NCBI GenBank assembly: GCA_041746135.1
Contig: JBGTHQ010000002.1
Coordinates: 67,393 to 131,392 of the forward strand
Direction of reading: 5' to 3'
DNA from: Alg239-R122 sp041746135
GTDB lineage: Bacteria > Pseudomonadota > Alphaproteobacteria > Sphingomonadales > Sphingomonadaceae
DNA: 64,000 bases
The notes under the pieces were generated by a model that did no database searches, had not been told where the DNA came from, and saw only the letters and a list, made by a program, of their open reading frames with translations. Position numbers and translations under genes: made by a program. Below are positions 53,409 through 61,205 of this stretch, piece after piece. The first letter of the stretch is position 1. Each line of letters begins with the position of its first letter.

Positions 53409-53602
53409 GTTTGACCTCCCAGCCAGTTCGCTACGCTCACGCCTCCGGTGAGGCGGCCTGGCCGGCCCGCGCGCAGTCGCGCCCAATTTAAGATTTATGG
53501 GCGAACGGCTAGTTGGCCGTTCGCAAGGCCGACCAACCGCCACGGCTTATGGCCGCGGCCTGCCGGAGGCGTGAGCGAAGCGAACCAGCCGCGAGGTCAA
53601 AC
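53409..53602. repeat. Palindromic element with 40-bp inverted terminal arms
   Basis: Left arm 53409..53448 begins GTTTGACCTC and ends CGCTCACGCCTCCGG. The right arm 53563..53602 is its reverse complement at 35 of 40 positions. The 114-bp interior contains a smaller hairpin (GCGAACGGC / GCCGTTCGC, about 53501-53524) and further GC-rich palindromic pieces. No open reading frame. It lies between the DASS permease gene and ppa. A non-autonomous MITE-like or long REP/BIME-type repeat is the likeliest reading; it could also form a strong transcript hairpin. Confidence 0.75.
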
Positions 53603-53742
53603 TGAATCCGGAACCCATTTGGAGGCGGATGTGTAGCATCTCGCCGCAAAATCAAAAAGAATCCCTCTTTCGCACCTGCAGCAAACTGGCTATGCCGCGC
53701 ACGTATACCCGTTATGATTTGAGCGAAAGAGACAGACACCTC

Positions 53743-54273
53743 ATGGACATTAATGCAATCCCGATCGGCGACAATCCCCCTGAAAGCCTGAATGTTATTA
53801 TTGAAGTACCCGTGGGCGGCGAGCCGGTCAAATATGAATTCGACAAGGCATCGGGCGCATTATTTGTCGACCGCATATTGCACACACCAATGCGCTATCC
53901 CGCCAATTACGGCTTTATTCCGCACACCCTGTCGCCCGATGGCGATCCGCTGGACGCACTAGTTGTCGCGCGTTCGCCTTTCATGCCCGGCTGCGTGGTA
54001 CGCTGCCGCCCGATCGCGGTGCTCAACCTGGAAGACGAGCATGGCGGCGATGAAAAGCTGCTGTGCGTGCCGATCGATTCGACCTTTCCCTATTACCGCA
54101 AGATCGGCGAGGGCAACGACCTTCCCGAAATCGTGATGCAGCAGGTCGAACATTTCTTCACCCACTATAAGGACCTGGAACCCGAAAAATGGGTGCGCGT
54201 CGGCAAATGGGGCGATGCCCAGGAAGCCCGGCGCGTGGTGATGGAAGCGATCGAGCTGGCGAAAAAGCAGTAA
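53743..54273 (+). CDS. ppa: Inorganic pyrophosphatase, family I
   Basis: 176 residues from the ATG at 53743 (MDINAIPIGDNPPESLNVIIEVP), the usual bacterial length; the longer upstream frame is ignored. Active-site elements: EPVKYEFDKASGALFVDR, YPANYGFIP, and the signature DGDPLDALV with the metal-binding Asp residues. It hydrolyses PPi from biosynthetic reactions in the cytosol. The ribosome-binding site is weak (AAAGAGA). Confidence 0.93.
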   Translation: MDINAIPIGDNPPESLNVIIEVPVGGEPVKYEFDKASGALFVDRILHTPMRYPANYGFIPHTLSPDGDPLDALVVARSPFMPGCVVRCRPIAVLNLEDEHGGDEKLLCVPIDSTFPYYRKIGEGNDLPEIVMQQVEHFFTHYKDLEPEKWVRVGKWGDAQEARRVVMEAIELAKKQ

Positions 54274-54496
54274 GTGTTGTGGTTTCCGCCGCTGAGCGGC
54301 TTTGCCTACACTGCGATGCGGCGGCTCAACACGCGTAAGACATATCACTTCGTCATGCTGACCTGACACTATAAATCGGTAAACCCGTAAGCCGAAAGTC
54401 CGCACAGCGATTGCGACTGCGCTACCACCACGAGTTACAATCACGGAACCTCCCGGCCGCTCGTGCGCTATTCCCGCAAATAAGAGGGGAAATCAC

Positions 54497-55294
54497 ATGA
54501 ATCGTATCACGCAAGTGCAAAATTTCGCGCGCGCAGGCTATCTCGCGCGCGCGGTAGTCTATATGCTGGTCGGCTATTTCGCGCTCACCACCGCGGGGAG
54601 CAAGGGTGCATCGGGCGTGCTCGAACAGATCCAGAATGCGCCGGGTGGTGCTTTTCTGCTGGTGCTGACCGGAATCGGCCTGCTCGGTTACGCGATCTTT
54701 CGCCTCTATGGCGCCGGGGTGGATCTTCAGGGCGATGGCACCGATGCCAAGGGTATCGCCAAGCGTATCGGCCATGTCGCCAGCGGTTTTGGCCATCTCT
54801 ACCTCGCCTGGTTTGCGATGACCACCGCCACCGGCACCGGATCGGGCGGCGGCGGCGGCGAAGATGGTGCGGGCGAAGCCGCCAGCGGCGTGGCGGCGAT
54901 GCCCGGCGGCGAAATTCTGCTCGCGATCATCGGCCTCGGCTTTCTGGGGGCGGCGGTCGCACAAGCGGTCAAGGCGTATACCGGCAAGTTCATGAACCTG
55001 CTCGACGCCGATACGCCCGCATTCGCCAGATATCTGGGCCATGCCGGCTATGCGGCGCGCGCGATCGTTTTTGCGGTGATCGGCTATCAGGTGGTATCGA
55101 TGGCGTGGAGCGGCGATACCGAAAAAGTCGGCGGCATCGGCACCGTGCTTGATACGCTGCGCGGCACCGAATGGCTCTATCTGCTGGTCGCGTTCGGGCT
55201 TTTGCTGTTCGGGCTTTTCAGTCTGGTCATGGCGCGCTATCGTACCATCCGCAACGAAGACGTGATCGAACGGCTCAAAGCCGCAGCGAGGTAG
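54497..55294 (+). CDS. DUF1206 integral membrane protein
   Basis: 265 residues. It contains three DUF1206 units, each two helices: FARAGYLARAVVYMLVGYFAL at the start, IGHVASGFGHLYLAWFAM in the middle and LGHAGYAARAIVFAVIGYQVV near residue 185. A Gly-rich linker (SGGGGGEDG) separates helices in the middle. Function unknown; the family is common in actinobacteria and alphaproteobacteria. GAGGGGA precedes the ATG. A small lipoprotein follows 4 bp downstream. Confidence 0.88.
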   Translation: MNRITQVQNFARAGYLARAVVYMLVGYFALTTAGSKGASGVLEQIQNAPGGAFLLVLTGIGLLGYAIFRLYGAGVDLQGDGTDAKGIAKRIGHVASGFGHLYLAWFAMTTATGTGSGGGGGEDGAGEAASGVAAMPGGEILLAIIGLGFLGAAVAQAVKAYTGKFMNLLDADTPAFARYLGHAGYAARAIVFAVIGYQVVSMAWSGDTEKVGGIGTVLDTLRGTEWLYLLVAFGLLLFGLFSLVMARYRTIRNEDVIERLKAAAR

Positions 55295-55298
55295 TGCC

Positions 55299-55610
55299 AT
55301 GAAAAAACTGATCCCGCTCATTGCCCTGACCGCGGCACTGTCGGCCTGTGCCACACCCGAGACACGTGTACGCACGGCGCTGACCGATGCGGGCCTGTCC
55401 AAACCGGTCGCGGCCTGCATGGCGCACCGGATGGTCGACCGGCTCTCGCTGGGGCAGCTCAGCAAGCTGTCGGGACTGAAAAAGCTGAAAGCGCGCGATT
55501 CGGGCGATATCAGCGTCAACGAATTCATCAAGCGGACAAAAGCGCTGCAGGATCCGGAAATTGTCGGCGTGGTCAGCTCGTCCGGGCTGGTCTGCGCGGT
55601 CAGATCATAG
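55299..55610 (+). CDS. Small lipoprotein of unknown function
   Basis: 103 residues. Lipobox LSAC at residues 14-17 after MKKLIPLIALTAA. The mature part has a repeated LSLGQLSKLSGLKKLKARD helix and two Cys besides the lipidated one. Not recognised as a named family. It lies 4 bp after the DUF1206 gene, so co-transcribed. Confidence 0.75.
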   Translation: MKKLIPLIALTAALSACATPETRVRTALTDAGLSKPVAACMAHRMVDRLSLGQLSKLSGLKKLKARDSGDISVNEFIKRTKALQDPEIVGVVSSSGLVCAVRS

Positions 55611-55663
55611 TATAGTCCGCGATGCGCGGCGACAATCGGGCGCCCGCCAACGGGAGACTTGTC

Positions 55664-56107
55664 ATGCACTGTCCATCCTATCCCTCTGCGGCCTTGTCCG
55701 CGGCACTGGCCGCCGCTTTTCTGCCGGGTGCGTGCGCGCCCGTACCCGAACCGGCGCTAACCGAATCGCAACAGGCGCAACTCGCCGCCGAACTGGCCGA
55801 TGTGCTAGGCGACCGCGTGGCCGGGAAACCGCAAAACTGTATCGGCACGACCTCGCTGGGCAGCAGCGTTCCCGTCGGCGACCGCATTATCGTCTATGCG
55901 CGCGGGTCGGTGCGCTATCGCAACGACCTGCGCTCCGCCTGCCCCGGACTCGGCAGGAATGACGATATACTCGTCACCGAACTTCACGGTACGCAGCTGT
56001 GCGACGGCGATCTGGTGCAGCAGGTCGACCGCTTTAGCGGCATCCAGGGTCCGTCCTGCCGTCTCGGCAAGTTCACGCCCTATAGCAAGGCGGATAGTGA
56101 ACGCTAA
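55664..56107 (+). CDS. Lipoprotein or exported protein with conserved Cys, unknown function
   Basis: 147 residues from the ATG at 55664 (MHCPSYPSAALSAAL), chosen because GGGAGA precedes it; an in-frame ATG 14 codons upstream would put the hydrophobic signal too far inside. Lipobox-like PGAC near residue 24. The mature part (NCIGTTSLGSSVPVGDRIIVYARG, RYRNDLRSACPGL, LHGTQLCDGDLVQQVD, GPSCRLGKF) has four Cys, suggesting two disulfides. It matches a conserved sphingomonad type of unknown role. Its stop overlaps the convergent hydrolase gene by 4 bases. Confidence 0.72.
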   Translation: MHCPSYPSAALSAALAAAFLPGACAPVPEPALTESQQAQLAAELADVLGDRVAGKPQNCIGTTSLGSSVPVGDRIIVYARGSVRYRNDLRSACPGLGRNDDILVTELHGTQLCDGDLVQQVDRFSGIQGPSCRLGKFTPYSKADSER

Positions 56108-57255
56108 TTGGCAATATTTTCGAGGAAATAACGCGCTACCGGGCTATTGTGAATTTCCGCGCGGATAAGGCTGTTGCCCCACCAAAGACCTTCGGCATTG
56201 GCAAGCACGATGAGCGTCAGCCTTTCTTCCGGTATTTTCAGATACAGGGCCGAACCGCGATCCTCATTCCAACCGCTATGCCAATATAAGTGCTTGCCGT
56301 TCCAGTCTTGCGCGAACCAGCCCAAGTGATAGTCGCCCGCGGCAGGAATATTGTTTTTGGAAAAAATTACATTGTACCATGCCCTGTTCAACAATTTGTC
56401 AGAGTCCAGTGCCTGATCGAATTTTGCCAATGCAGTGGTGCTGGCATATATACCGGCCGCAGCCCGGAAATCGTCATCGGCGAAGCTGTTCTTTTGCGGA
56501 CGGCCGTCGACAATTTTATAAGGGTGCGCCATAAGCCGCAAAGCGCCTTCGCCGCTCGGATCACGCCAGCCGAGCGCGACATCCCTCATCCCGGCAGGCG
56601 TAATGACATTGTCGCGCACGATGTTGCGTAGCGGCCGCCCACCCGCTCCTTCTATGACACGGTCAATTCGCGCGTAGGTGATGGGATTATAAACGAAACG
56701 ATCGCCTTTCTCCCCATTTACCCGCATATTTAATATGTCGGTCAGCGTCAGATTCCGCGCACAATTGAGCGGGGCGATGACCGTGCCGTCATTATCCATG
56801 CCGCCCCCGCCAAATGGAATGTCGGTCGTGGAAAGCCACGCGCAAAAATCGGTCCAGTCTTTATCCTGGGAAAGCGGTGTGTCCAGACCGATCCTGCCCG
56901 CTTCGGATTCCGTCAAGATAGCAGTCGCGGCGATCGGCTTGGTTACGGAAGCAATGTCGAATGTGGTATCCGGTGTGGTGGGAAATTCGCCCTCATCGTC
57001 CGAGTAACCATAGGCTTTTTGCCAGACAATTTCCCCATCGCGCAGGATGACCGCGGACAGAGCCGGTATCTTTTTTTCCACTCGGAAACTGGTCAGGAAG
57101 GAATCAAAACCCGCAAATTCCGGATTAGGAATCTCGGCGGCATCTGCACCATCTGCACCGCTCGCATCCTGCGCACTGGCGGGCGTTAGTGACGTTGCTG
57201 CCAAAGCAGCCGCAATAGCTGTTTTGAAAAAACCCAAAGTTCGGGAAATATCCAT
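56104..57255 (-). CDS. Serine hydrolase of the beta-lactamase/class C PBP family
   Basis: 383 residues from the ATG at 57255 (MDISRTLGFF), with AGAGGAG ahead; an upstream ATG lacks a ribosome-binding site. Signal peptide ends TPASAQ. Active-site motifs: SVTKP (S-x-x-K) near residue 102, a Tyr in RFVYNPITYAR as the probable Y-x-N counterpart, and HSG in YWHSGWNED as the KTG counterpart. This points to a periplasmic esterase or D-aminopeptidase-like enzyme rather than a proven beta-lactamase. Confidence 0.85.
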   Translation of the reverse strand: MDISRTLGFFKTAIAAALAATSLTPASAQDASGADGADAAEIPNPEFAGFDSFLTSFRVEKKIPALSAVILRDGEIVWQKAYGYSDDEGEFPTTPDTTFDIASVTKPIAATAILTESEAGRIGLDTPLSQDKDWTDFCAWLSTTDIPFGGGGMDNDGTVIAPLNCARNLTLTDILNMRVNGEKGDRFVYNPITYARIDRVIEGAGGRPLRNIVRDNVITPAGMRDVALGWRDPSGEGALRLMAHPYKIVDGRPQKNSFADDDFRAAAGIYASTTALAKFDQALDSDKLLNRAWYNVIFSKNNIPAAGDYHLGWFAQDWNGKHLYWHSGWNEDRGSALYLKIPEERLTLIVLANAEGLWWGNSLIRAEIHNSPVARYFLENIAN

Positions 57256-57454
57256 AGAACGCTCCTCTGCCAGCTCCACTGTATTAATAGTATAATACGC
57301 ATGGACAGACAAGATCTTTTAAAACTTGTTAAATATGCTGCAATTGTGCCTGCTGGCCCTTCCATTCCGCCCTTGTCTATGCTTAACCCACCGTCCTATG
57401 GGTTTCGCATAGAGACTCGCTATCTGAACAATCCAGAAAGGCTTTTCCCCGCAC

Positions 57455-58654
57455 ATGAATATCCACGAATACCAGGCCAAAGACCTGCTCGCGAAATACG
57501 GCATCGGCATTCCCACCGGCTATCCGGCGATGAGCGTCGAGGAAGCCGTTGCGGGCGCAAAGAAACTGCCCGGGCCGCTTTATGTGGTGAAATCGCAAAT
57601 CCATGCCGGCGGGCGCGGCAAGGGCAAGTTCAAGGAACTGGGCGCCGATGCCAGCGGCGGCGTGCGGCTGGCCAAATCGATCGATGCGGTCAAAAGCGAT
57701 GCGACCGACATGCTCGGAAACACGCTCGTCACCATCCAGACCGGCGACGAGGGCAAACAGGTCAATCGCCTGTACGTCACCGACGGCGTCGATATCGAAA
57801 GCGAATTTTATCTCTCCATGCTGGTCGACCGCGCGTCGGGCCGCGTGTCGATGATTATCTCGACCGAAGGCGGCATGGATATCGAGGCGGTCGCGCACGA
57901 CACGCCCGAAAAAATCACCACCATCACGATCGATCCGGCGCAGGGTTTCATGCCGCACCACGGCCGCGCCGCCGCGTTCGCGCTGAAGCTGTCGGGCGAT
58001 CTCAACAAGGCGTGCCAGAAGCTGACCAAGCAGCTCTACACCGCGTTCATGGATCTCGATTGCGAGATGCTGGAAATCAATCCGCTGGTCGAAACGAAAG
58101 ACGGGCAGCTGTTGGTGCTCGATACCAAGATGAGCTTCGACGGCAACGCCATGTTCCGCCATCCCGATATCGAACAGCTGCGCGACGAGACCGAGGAAGA
58201 TCCGGCCGAAGTCGAGGCGTCCAAATACGATCTTGCCTATATCAAGCTCGACGGCAATATCGGCTGCATGGTCAATGGCGCGGGCCTCGCCATGGCGACG
58301 ATGGACATCATCAAGCTGAACGGCGCCTTCCCCGCCAACTTCCTTGACGTGGGCGGTGGCGCGACCACCGAAAAAGTGACCGCGGCGTTCAAGATCATCC
58401 TCGCCGATCCGGCGGTCGAGGGCATTCTGGTCAACATTTTCGGCGGCATCATGAAATGCGACATCATCGCCGAGGGCATTGTTGCCGCGGCCAAGCAAGT
58501 GAACCTGTCGGTGCCTTTGGTCGTCCGGCTCGAAGGCACGAACGTGCAAAAGGGCAAGGACATATTGGCCAATAGCGGCCTGCCGATCGTCAGCGCAGAG
58601 GATCTGGGCGACGCCGCCCGGAAAATCGTCGCGCAGGTGAAAGAGACGGCTTGA
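57455..58654 (+). CDS. sucC: Succinyl-CoA synthetase (ADP-forming) beta subunit
   Basis: 399 residues, normal length. MNIHEYQAKDLLAKYGI start, ATP-grasp elements KSQIHAGGRGKGKFKELG and EINPLVETKDGQLLVLDTKMSFD, and the CoA-ligase-like C-terminus with LVNIFGGIMKCDIIAEGIV and VRLEGTNVQKGKDIL. It makes succinate and ATP from succinyl-CoA with SucD in the TCA cycle. sucD is not adjacent, as is often the case in sphingomonads. Long open frames on the opposite strand and in +2 are shadows of GC-rich codons. Confidence 0.96.
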   Translation: MNIHEYQAKDLLAKYGIGIPTGYPAMSVEEAVAGAKKLPGPLYVVKSQIHAGGRGKGKFKELGADASGGVRLAKSIDAVKSDATDMLGNTLVTIQTGDEGKQVNRLYVTDGVDIESEFYLSMLVDRASGRVSMIISTEGGMDIEAVAHDTPEKITTITIDPAQGFMPHHGRAAAFALKLSGDLNKACQKLTKQLYTAFMDLDCEMLEINPLVETKDGQLLVLDTKMSFDGNAMFRHPDIEQLRDETEEDPAEVEASKYDLAYIKLDGNIGCMVNGAGLAMATMDIIKLNGAFPANFLDVGGGATTEKVTAAFKIILADPAVEGILVNIFGGIMKCDIIAEGIVAAAKQVNLSVPLVVRLEGTNVQKGKDILANSGLPIVSAEDLGDAARKIVAQVKETA

Positions 58655-58681
58655 GCCGCAATTCTTTTACAGGAGAGAGAA

Positions 58682-58984
58682 TTGGAACACGCGCTATTTA
58701 TCGTACATCGTACAAATCCGGGAAAGCGTGATGAAGTAAGAGCGGTTTGGGAAAAACATATGGCACCCGCTATTGCAAAAAATGACGGGCATATTGACTA
58801 CTTTTATTGTTTTGATCACCAAGATCATGACGTTCTGCGCGTCTTCCAGCTATATTCCAATGCGGAAGCTGCCGACAGTTTTTTGCAGCATCCTAATTAT
58901 GCGGGTTATCTGCAGGAAGTTGGTCCCTTACTATCCAATCAGCCGGAAGTACACACTGCCACACCGCAGTGGAAGAAGAATTAA
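58682..58984 (+). CDS. ABM-domain (quinol monooxygenase-like) protein
   Basis: 100 residues starting at a TTG behind a strong AGGAGAGAG site; no ATG is available without losing the first strand. Dimeric ferredoxin-like ABM fold: HALFIVHRTNPGKRDEVRAVWEKHMAPAI, YFYCFDHQDHDVLRVFQLYSN, FLQHPNYAGYLQEVGPLL. Relatives oxidise quinols or polyketides without cofactors or serve as stress proteins; here the activity is unknown. It lies 27 bp after sucC, and its base composition is more AT-rich than sucC and etfBA. Confidence 0.75.
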   Translation: MEHALFIVHRTNPGKRDEVRAVWEKHMAPAIAKNDGHIDYFYCFDHQDHDVLRVFQLYSNAEAADSFLQHPNYAGYLQEVGPLLSNQPEVHTATPQWKKN

Positions 58985-59014
58985 AAAACTAATCTAAAGT
59001 GCTGAAACTTGAAC

Positions 59015-59043
59015 TTGACGTTAACGTGAACGTCAACTATAAG
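59015..59043 (+). promoter_or_regulatory. LiuR-like operator overlapping a sigma70 promoter of etfBA
   Basis: TTGACGTT-N6-AACGTCAA (59015..59036) is a perfect 8-bp inverted repeat. TTGACG (59015..59020) and TATAAG (59038..59043), 17 bp apart, form a good -35/-10 pair, so the palindrome fills the promoter spacer. The shape resembles MerR-family LiuR sites that control branched-chain amino-acid and fatty-acid oxidation genes, which fits etfBA. The regulator is not in the window. Confidence 0.6.
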
Positions 59044-59102
59044 CGGCGCAACAGACCCGGTACCGCGGCATAAATCGCGGACTCATACGAGAAGGAACGC
59101 AC

Positions 59103-59849
59103 ATGAAAATCCTGGTACCCGTCAAACGGGTGATCGATTACAACGTCAAACCGCGCGTCAAATCGGACGGCAGCGGCGTCGACCTCGCCAATGTCAAAAT
59201 GTCGATGAACCCGTTCGATGAAATCGCGGTCGAGGAAGCCATCCGCCTGCGCGAAGCGGGCAAGGCGACAGAAATTATCGCGATATCGGTCGGCCCGGCC
59301 AAGGCACAGGAAACGCTGCGCACCGCGCTCGCCATGGGCGCCGACCGCGCGATTCTGATCGAGACCGACGAAACAGTCGAACCGCTCGCGGTCGCCAAAT
59401 TGCTGGCCAAGGTCGCCGAGGAAGAAAGCCCCGGCCTGATCCTGCTCGGCAAACAGGCGATTGACGATGACAGCAACCAGACCGGCCAGATGCTCGCCGC
59501 CCTGCTCGGCTGGGGCCAGGCGACGTTCGCCAATACGGTCGAAGTCGAGGGCGACAGCGTGACGGTCAAACGCGAAATCGACGGCGGCCTGCAAACGGTC
59601 AAGGTCACAATGCCCGCGATCGTCACCACCGACCTGCGCCTCAACGAACCGCGCTATGCCTCGCTGCCCAATATCATGAAGGCGAAGAAAAAGCCGATGG
59701 ATGTGAAAAGCCCGTCCGATTACGGCGTGGATATCGCCCCGCGGCTCAAAACCACCAACGTCACCGAACCGCCCGTGCGCTCCGCCGGGATCAAGGTGGA
59801 AAATGTCGACCAGCTGGTCGCGAAACTTAAAGAAATGGGAGTGGCATAA
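59103..59849 (+). CDS. etfB: Electron transfer flavoprotein beta subunit
   Basis: 248 residues. MKILVPVKRVIDYNVKPRVK start, NPFDEIAVEEAIRLRE, AMGADRAILIE, LLGKQAIDDDSNQTGQMLAALLGW for AMP binding, and the signature PAIVTTDLRLNEPRYASLPNIMKAKKK. With EtfA it carries electrons from acyl-CoA dehydrogenases to the ETF:quinone oxidoreductase. AAGGA precedes the ATG; the stop and the etfA start share one base (TAATG). Confidence 0.96.
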   Translation: MKILVPVKRVIDYNVKPRVKSDGSGVDLANVKMSMNPFDEIAVEEAIRLREAGKATEIIAISVGPAKAQETLRTALAMGADRAILIETDETVEPLAVAKLLAKVAEEESPGLILLGKQAIDDDSNQTGQMLAALLGWGQATFANTVEVEGDSVTVKREIDGGLQTVKVTMPAIVTTDLRLNEPRYASLPNIMKAKKKPMDVKSPSDYGVDIAPRLKTTNVTEPPVRSAGIKVENVDQLVAKLKEMGVA

Positions 59850-60778
59850 TGAAAACACTCATCTGGGTAGAACATGACAATAGGTCTATGAAGGACGCGA
59901 CCCTAGCCGTGGTCACCGCCGCCGCCAAGCTGGGCGAGGTCCACGCGATCGTCGCCGGGTCGGGTTGCGCCGCTGTGGCCGATCAGGCCGCGAAGATTGC
60001 CGGGATCGGCAAGGTCCATCTCGCCGACGATCCCGCATACGAACACCATCTCGCGGAAAATATCGCGCCGCTGATCGCCGACCTGATGGGGCATCATGAC
60101 GTGTTCCTCGCGCCCGCCACCACCACCGGCAAGAATATCGCGCCGCGCGTCGCCGCGATGCTCGACGTGATGCAGATTTCCGACATTCTTTCGGTCGAGG
60201 GCGACAAGGCATTCACCCGTCCGATTTACGCGGGCAACGCGATCGCCACGGTCGAATCGTCCGATGCCAAGCTGGTCATCACCGTGCGCGGCACCGCGTT
60301 CGACAAGGCCGAAACCACCGGCGGCTCCGCCGAAATCGAGGCCGTATCGGGTCCGACGGACGCCGGCCTGTCGAGTTTCGTCAGCCAGGAAATCGCCAAA
60401 TCCGAACGCCCCGAACTGACATCGGCCAAGATCATCGTGTCGGGCGGCCGCGCGCTGGGTTCGGGCGAAAAGTTCGAGGAGATCATCACGCCGCTCGCCG
60501 ACAAGCTTGGCGCCGGCATCGGCGCGTCGCGCGCCGCGGTCGATGCGGGCTATGTCCCCAACGATTACCAGGTCGGCCAGACCGGCAAGATCGTCGCCCC
60601 AGAGGTTTACATCGCGATCGGCATTTCCGGCGCGATCCAGCACCTTGCGGGCATGAAGGACAGCAAGACCATCATCGCCATCAACAAGGACGAGGATGCG
60701 CCGATCTTTCAGGTCGCCGACCTGGGCCTCGTCGCCGACCTGTTCGACGCGGTGCCGGAGCTGACCAGCAAGCTGTAA
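59849..60778 (+). CDS. etfA: Electron transfer flavoprotein alpha subunit
   Basis: 309 residues. The N-terminal domain resembles EtfB; the C-terminal FAD domain has IIVSGGRALGSGEKFEEIITPLADKLGAGIGASRAAVDAGYVPNDYQVGQTGKIVAPEVYIAIGISGAIQHLAGM, containing the FAD-binding Arg, Ser and His positions and the GxSGAIQH motif. It forms the ETF heterodimer with EtfB, overlapping it by one base. A strong terminator follows. Confidence 0.96.
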   Translation: MKTLIWVEHDNRSMKDATLAVVTAAAKLGEVHAIVAGSGCAAVADQAAKIAGIGKVHLADDPAYEHHLAENIAPLIADLMGHHDVFLAPATTTGKNIAPRVAAMLDVMQISDILSVEGDKAFTRPIYAGNAIATVESSDAKLVITVRGTAFDKAETTGGSAEIEAVSGPTDAGLSSFVSQEIAKSERPELTSAKIIVSGGRALGSGEKFEEIITPLADKLGAGIGASRAAVDAGYVPNDYQVGQTGKIVAPEVYIAIGISGAIQHLAGMKDSKTIIAINKDEDAPIFQVADLGLVADLFDAVPELTSKL

Positions 60779-60784
60779 TCTATT

Positions 60785-60809
60785 TCGTTCAAAGCAGTAC
60801 TTTGAACGA
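60785..60809. repeat. 10-bp perfect inverted repeat after etfA
   Basis: TCGTTCAAAG-CAGTA-CTTTGAACGA directly follows the etfA stop. It forms a stable hairpin without a T-run, just ahead of the main terminator, and may act as an RNA-stabilising 3' hairpin. Confidence 0.6.
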
Positions 60810-60821
60810 GTTTGGAAACTG

Positions 60822-60855
60822 AAAAGCCCTTGCGTGAAAGCGCGAGGGCTTTTTT
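60822..60855 (+). terminator. Rho-independent terminator of etfBA
   Basis: Stem AAAAGCCCTTGCG (60822..60834) pairs with CGCGAGGGCTTTT (60841..60853), loop TGAAAG, followed by more T residues. Strong and, with its A-rich left foot, possibly bidirectional. Confidence 0.88.
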
Positions 60856-60893
60856 GTGGCGCCCACGGTCCAAGCCGTTACCCCAATGCACCC

Positions 60894-60971
60894 GTCGCCC
60901 CGGCGAAAGCCGGGGTCTCCTTTTAAGATCACCACACAAGGAAAGGAGATACCGGCTTTCGCCGGTATGAC
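60894..60971. repeat. Two inverted copies of a 27-bp palindromic intergenic repeat
   Basis: Copy one (60894..60920, plus) holds the hairpin CCCCGGC-GAAA-GCCGGGG and ends GTCTCC. Copy two (60945..60971, minus) holds ATACCGGC-TTTC-GCCGGTAT and begins GGAGAT. They share GTCxxxCCGGCGAAAGCCGG as the core. REP-like elements of this kind are abundant between genes in sphingomonads. Confidence 0.75.
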
Positions 60972-61028
60972 GAAAATGGAAAAGCCGTTTATTTCCAGAC
61001 AACGTCTTTTGCGGGCCTTCCCCGCCCG

Positions 61029-61054
61029 TCATTCCGGACCCGATCCGGAATCCA
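61029..61054. repeat. Second type of REP-like palindrome
   Basis: TCATTCCGGA-CCCGA-TCCGGAATCC core with an 8-bp perfect stem (ATTCCGGA / TCCGGAAT, 61031..61051). It lies just past the other palindromes and before the AT-rich region. Confidence 0.65.
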
Positions 61055-61205
61055 GAGCGGCACGCACCACCGTCCGCTATAATGGGTGCATATCACCAAC
61101 ACGATTCACCATCGGCAAGCCGTCGTAGTAAAACCGCCACGCCCCCCTCAATCGTCACTCTGAAGTTTGGGAATTACCCTTTTTAGATTAGCAGCATTTT
61201 TTATG

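Noticed and set aside
52354..53543. Two long minus-strand frames over the DASS permease and downstream palindrome
   Set aside because: No ribosome-binding site or family motifs; the plus strand encodes a clear permease.
57383..58549. 388-codon minus-strand frame, and a +2 frame, over sucC
   Set aside because: sucC is unmistakable. The other frames have His/Arg/Asp-rich shadow composition.
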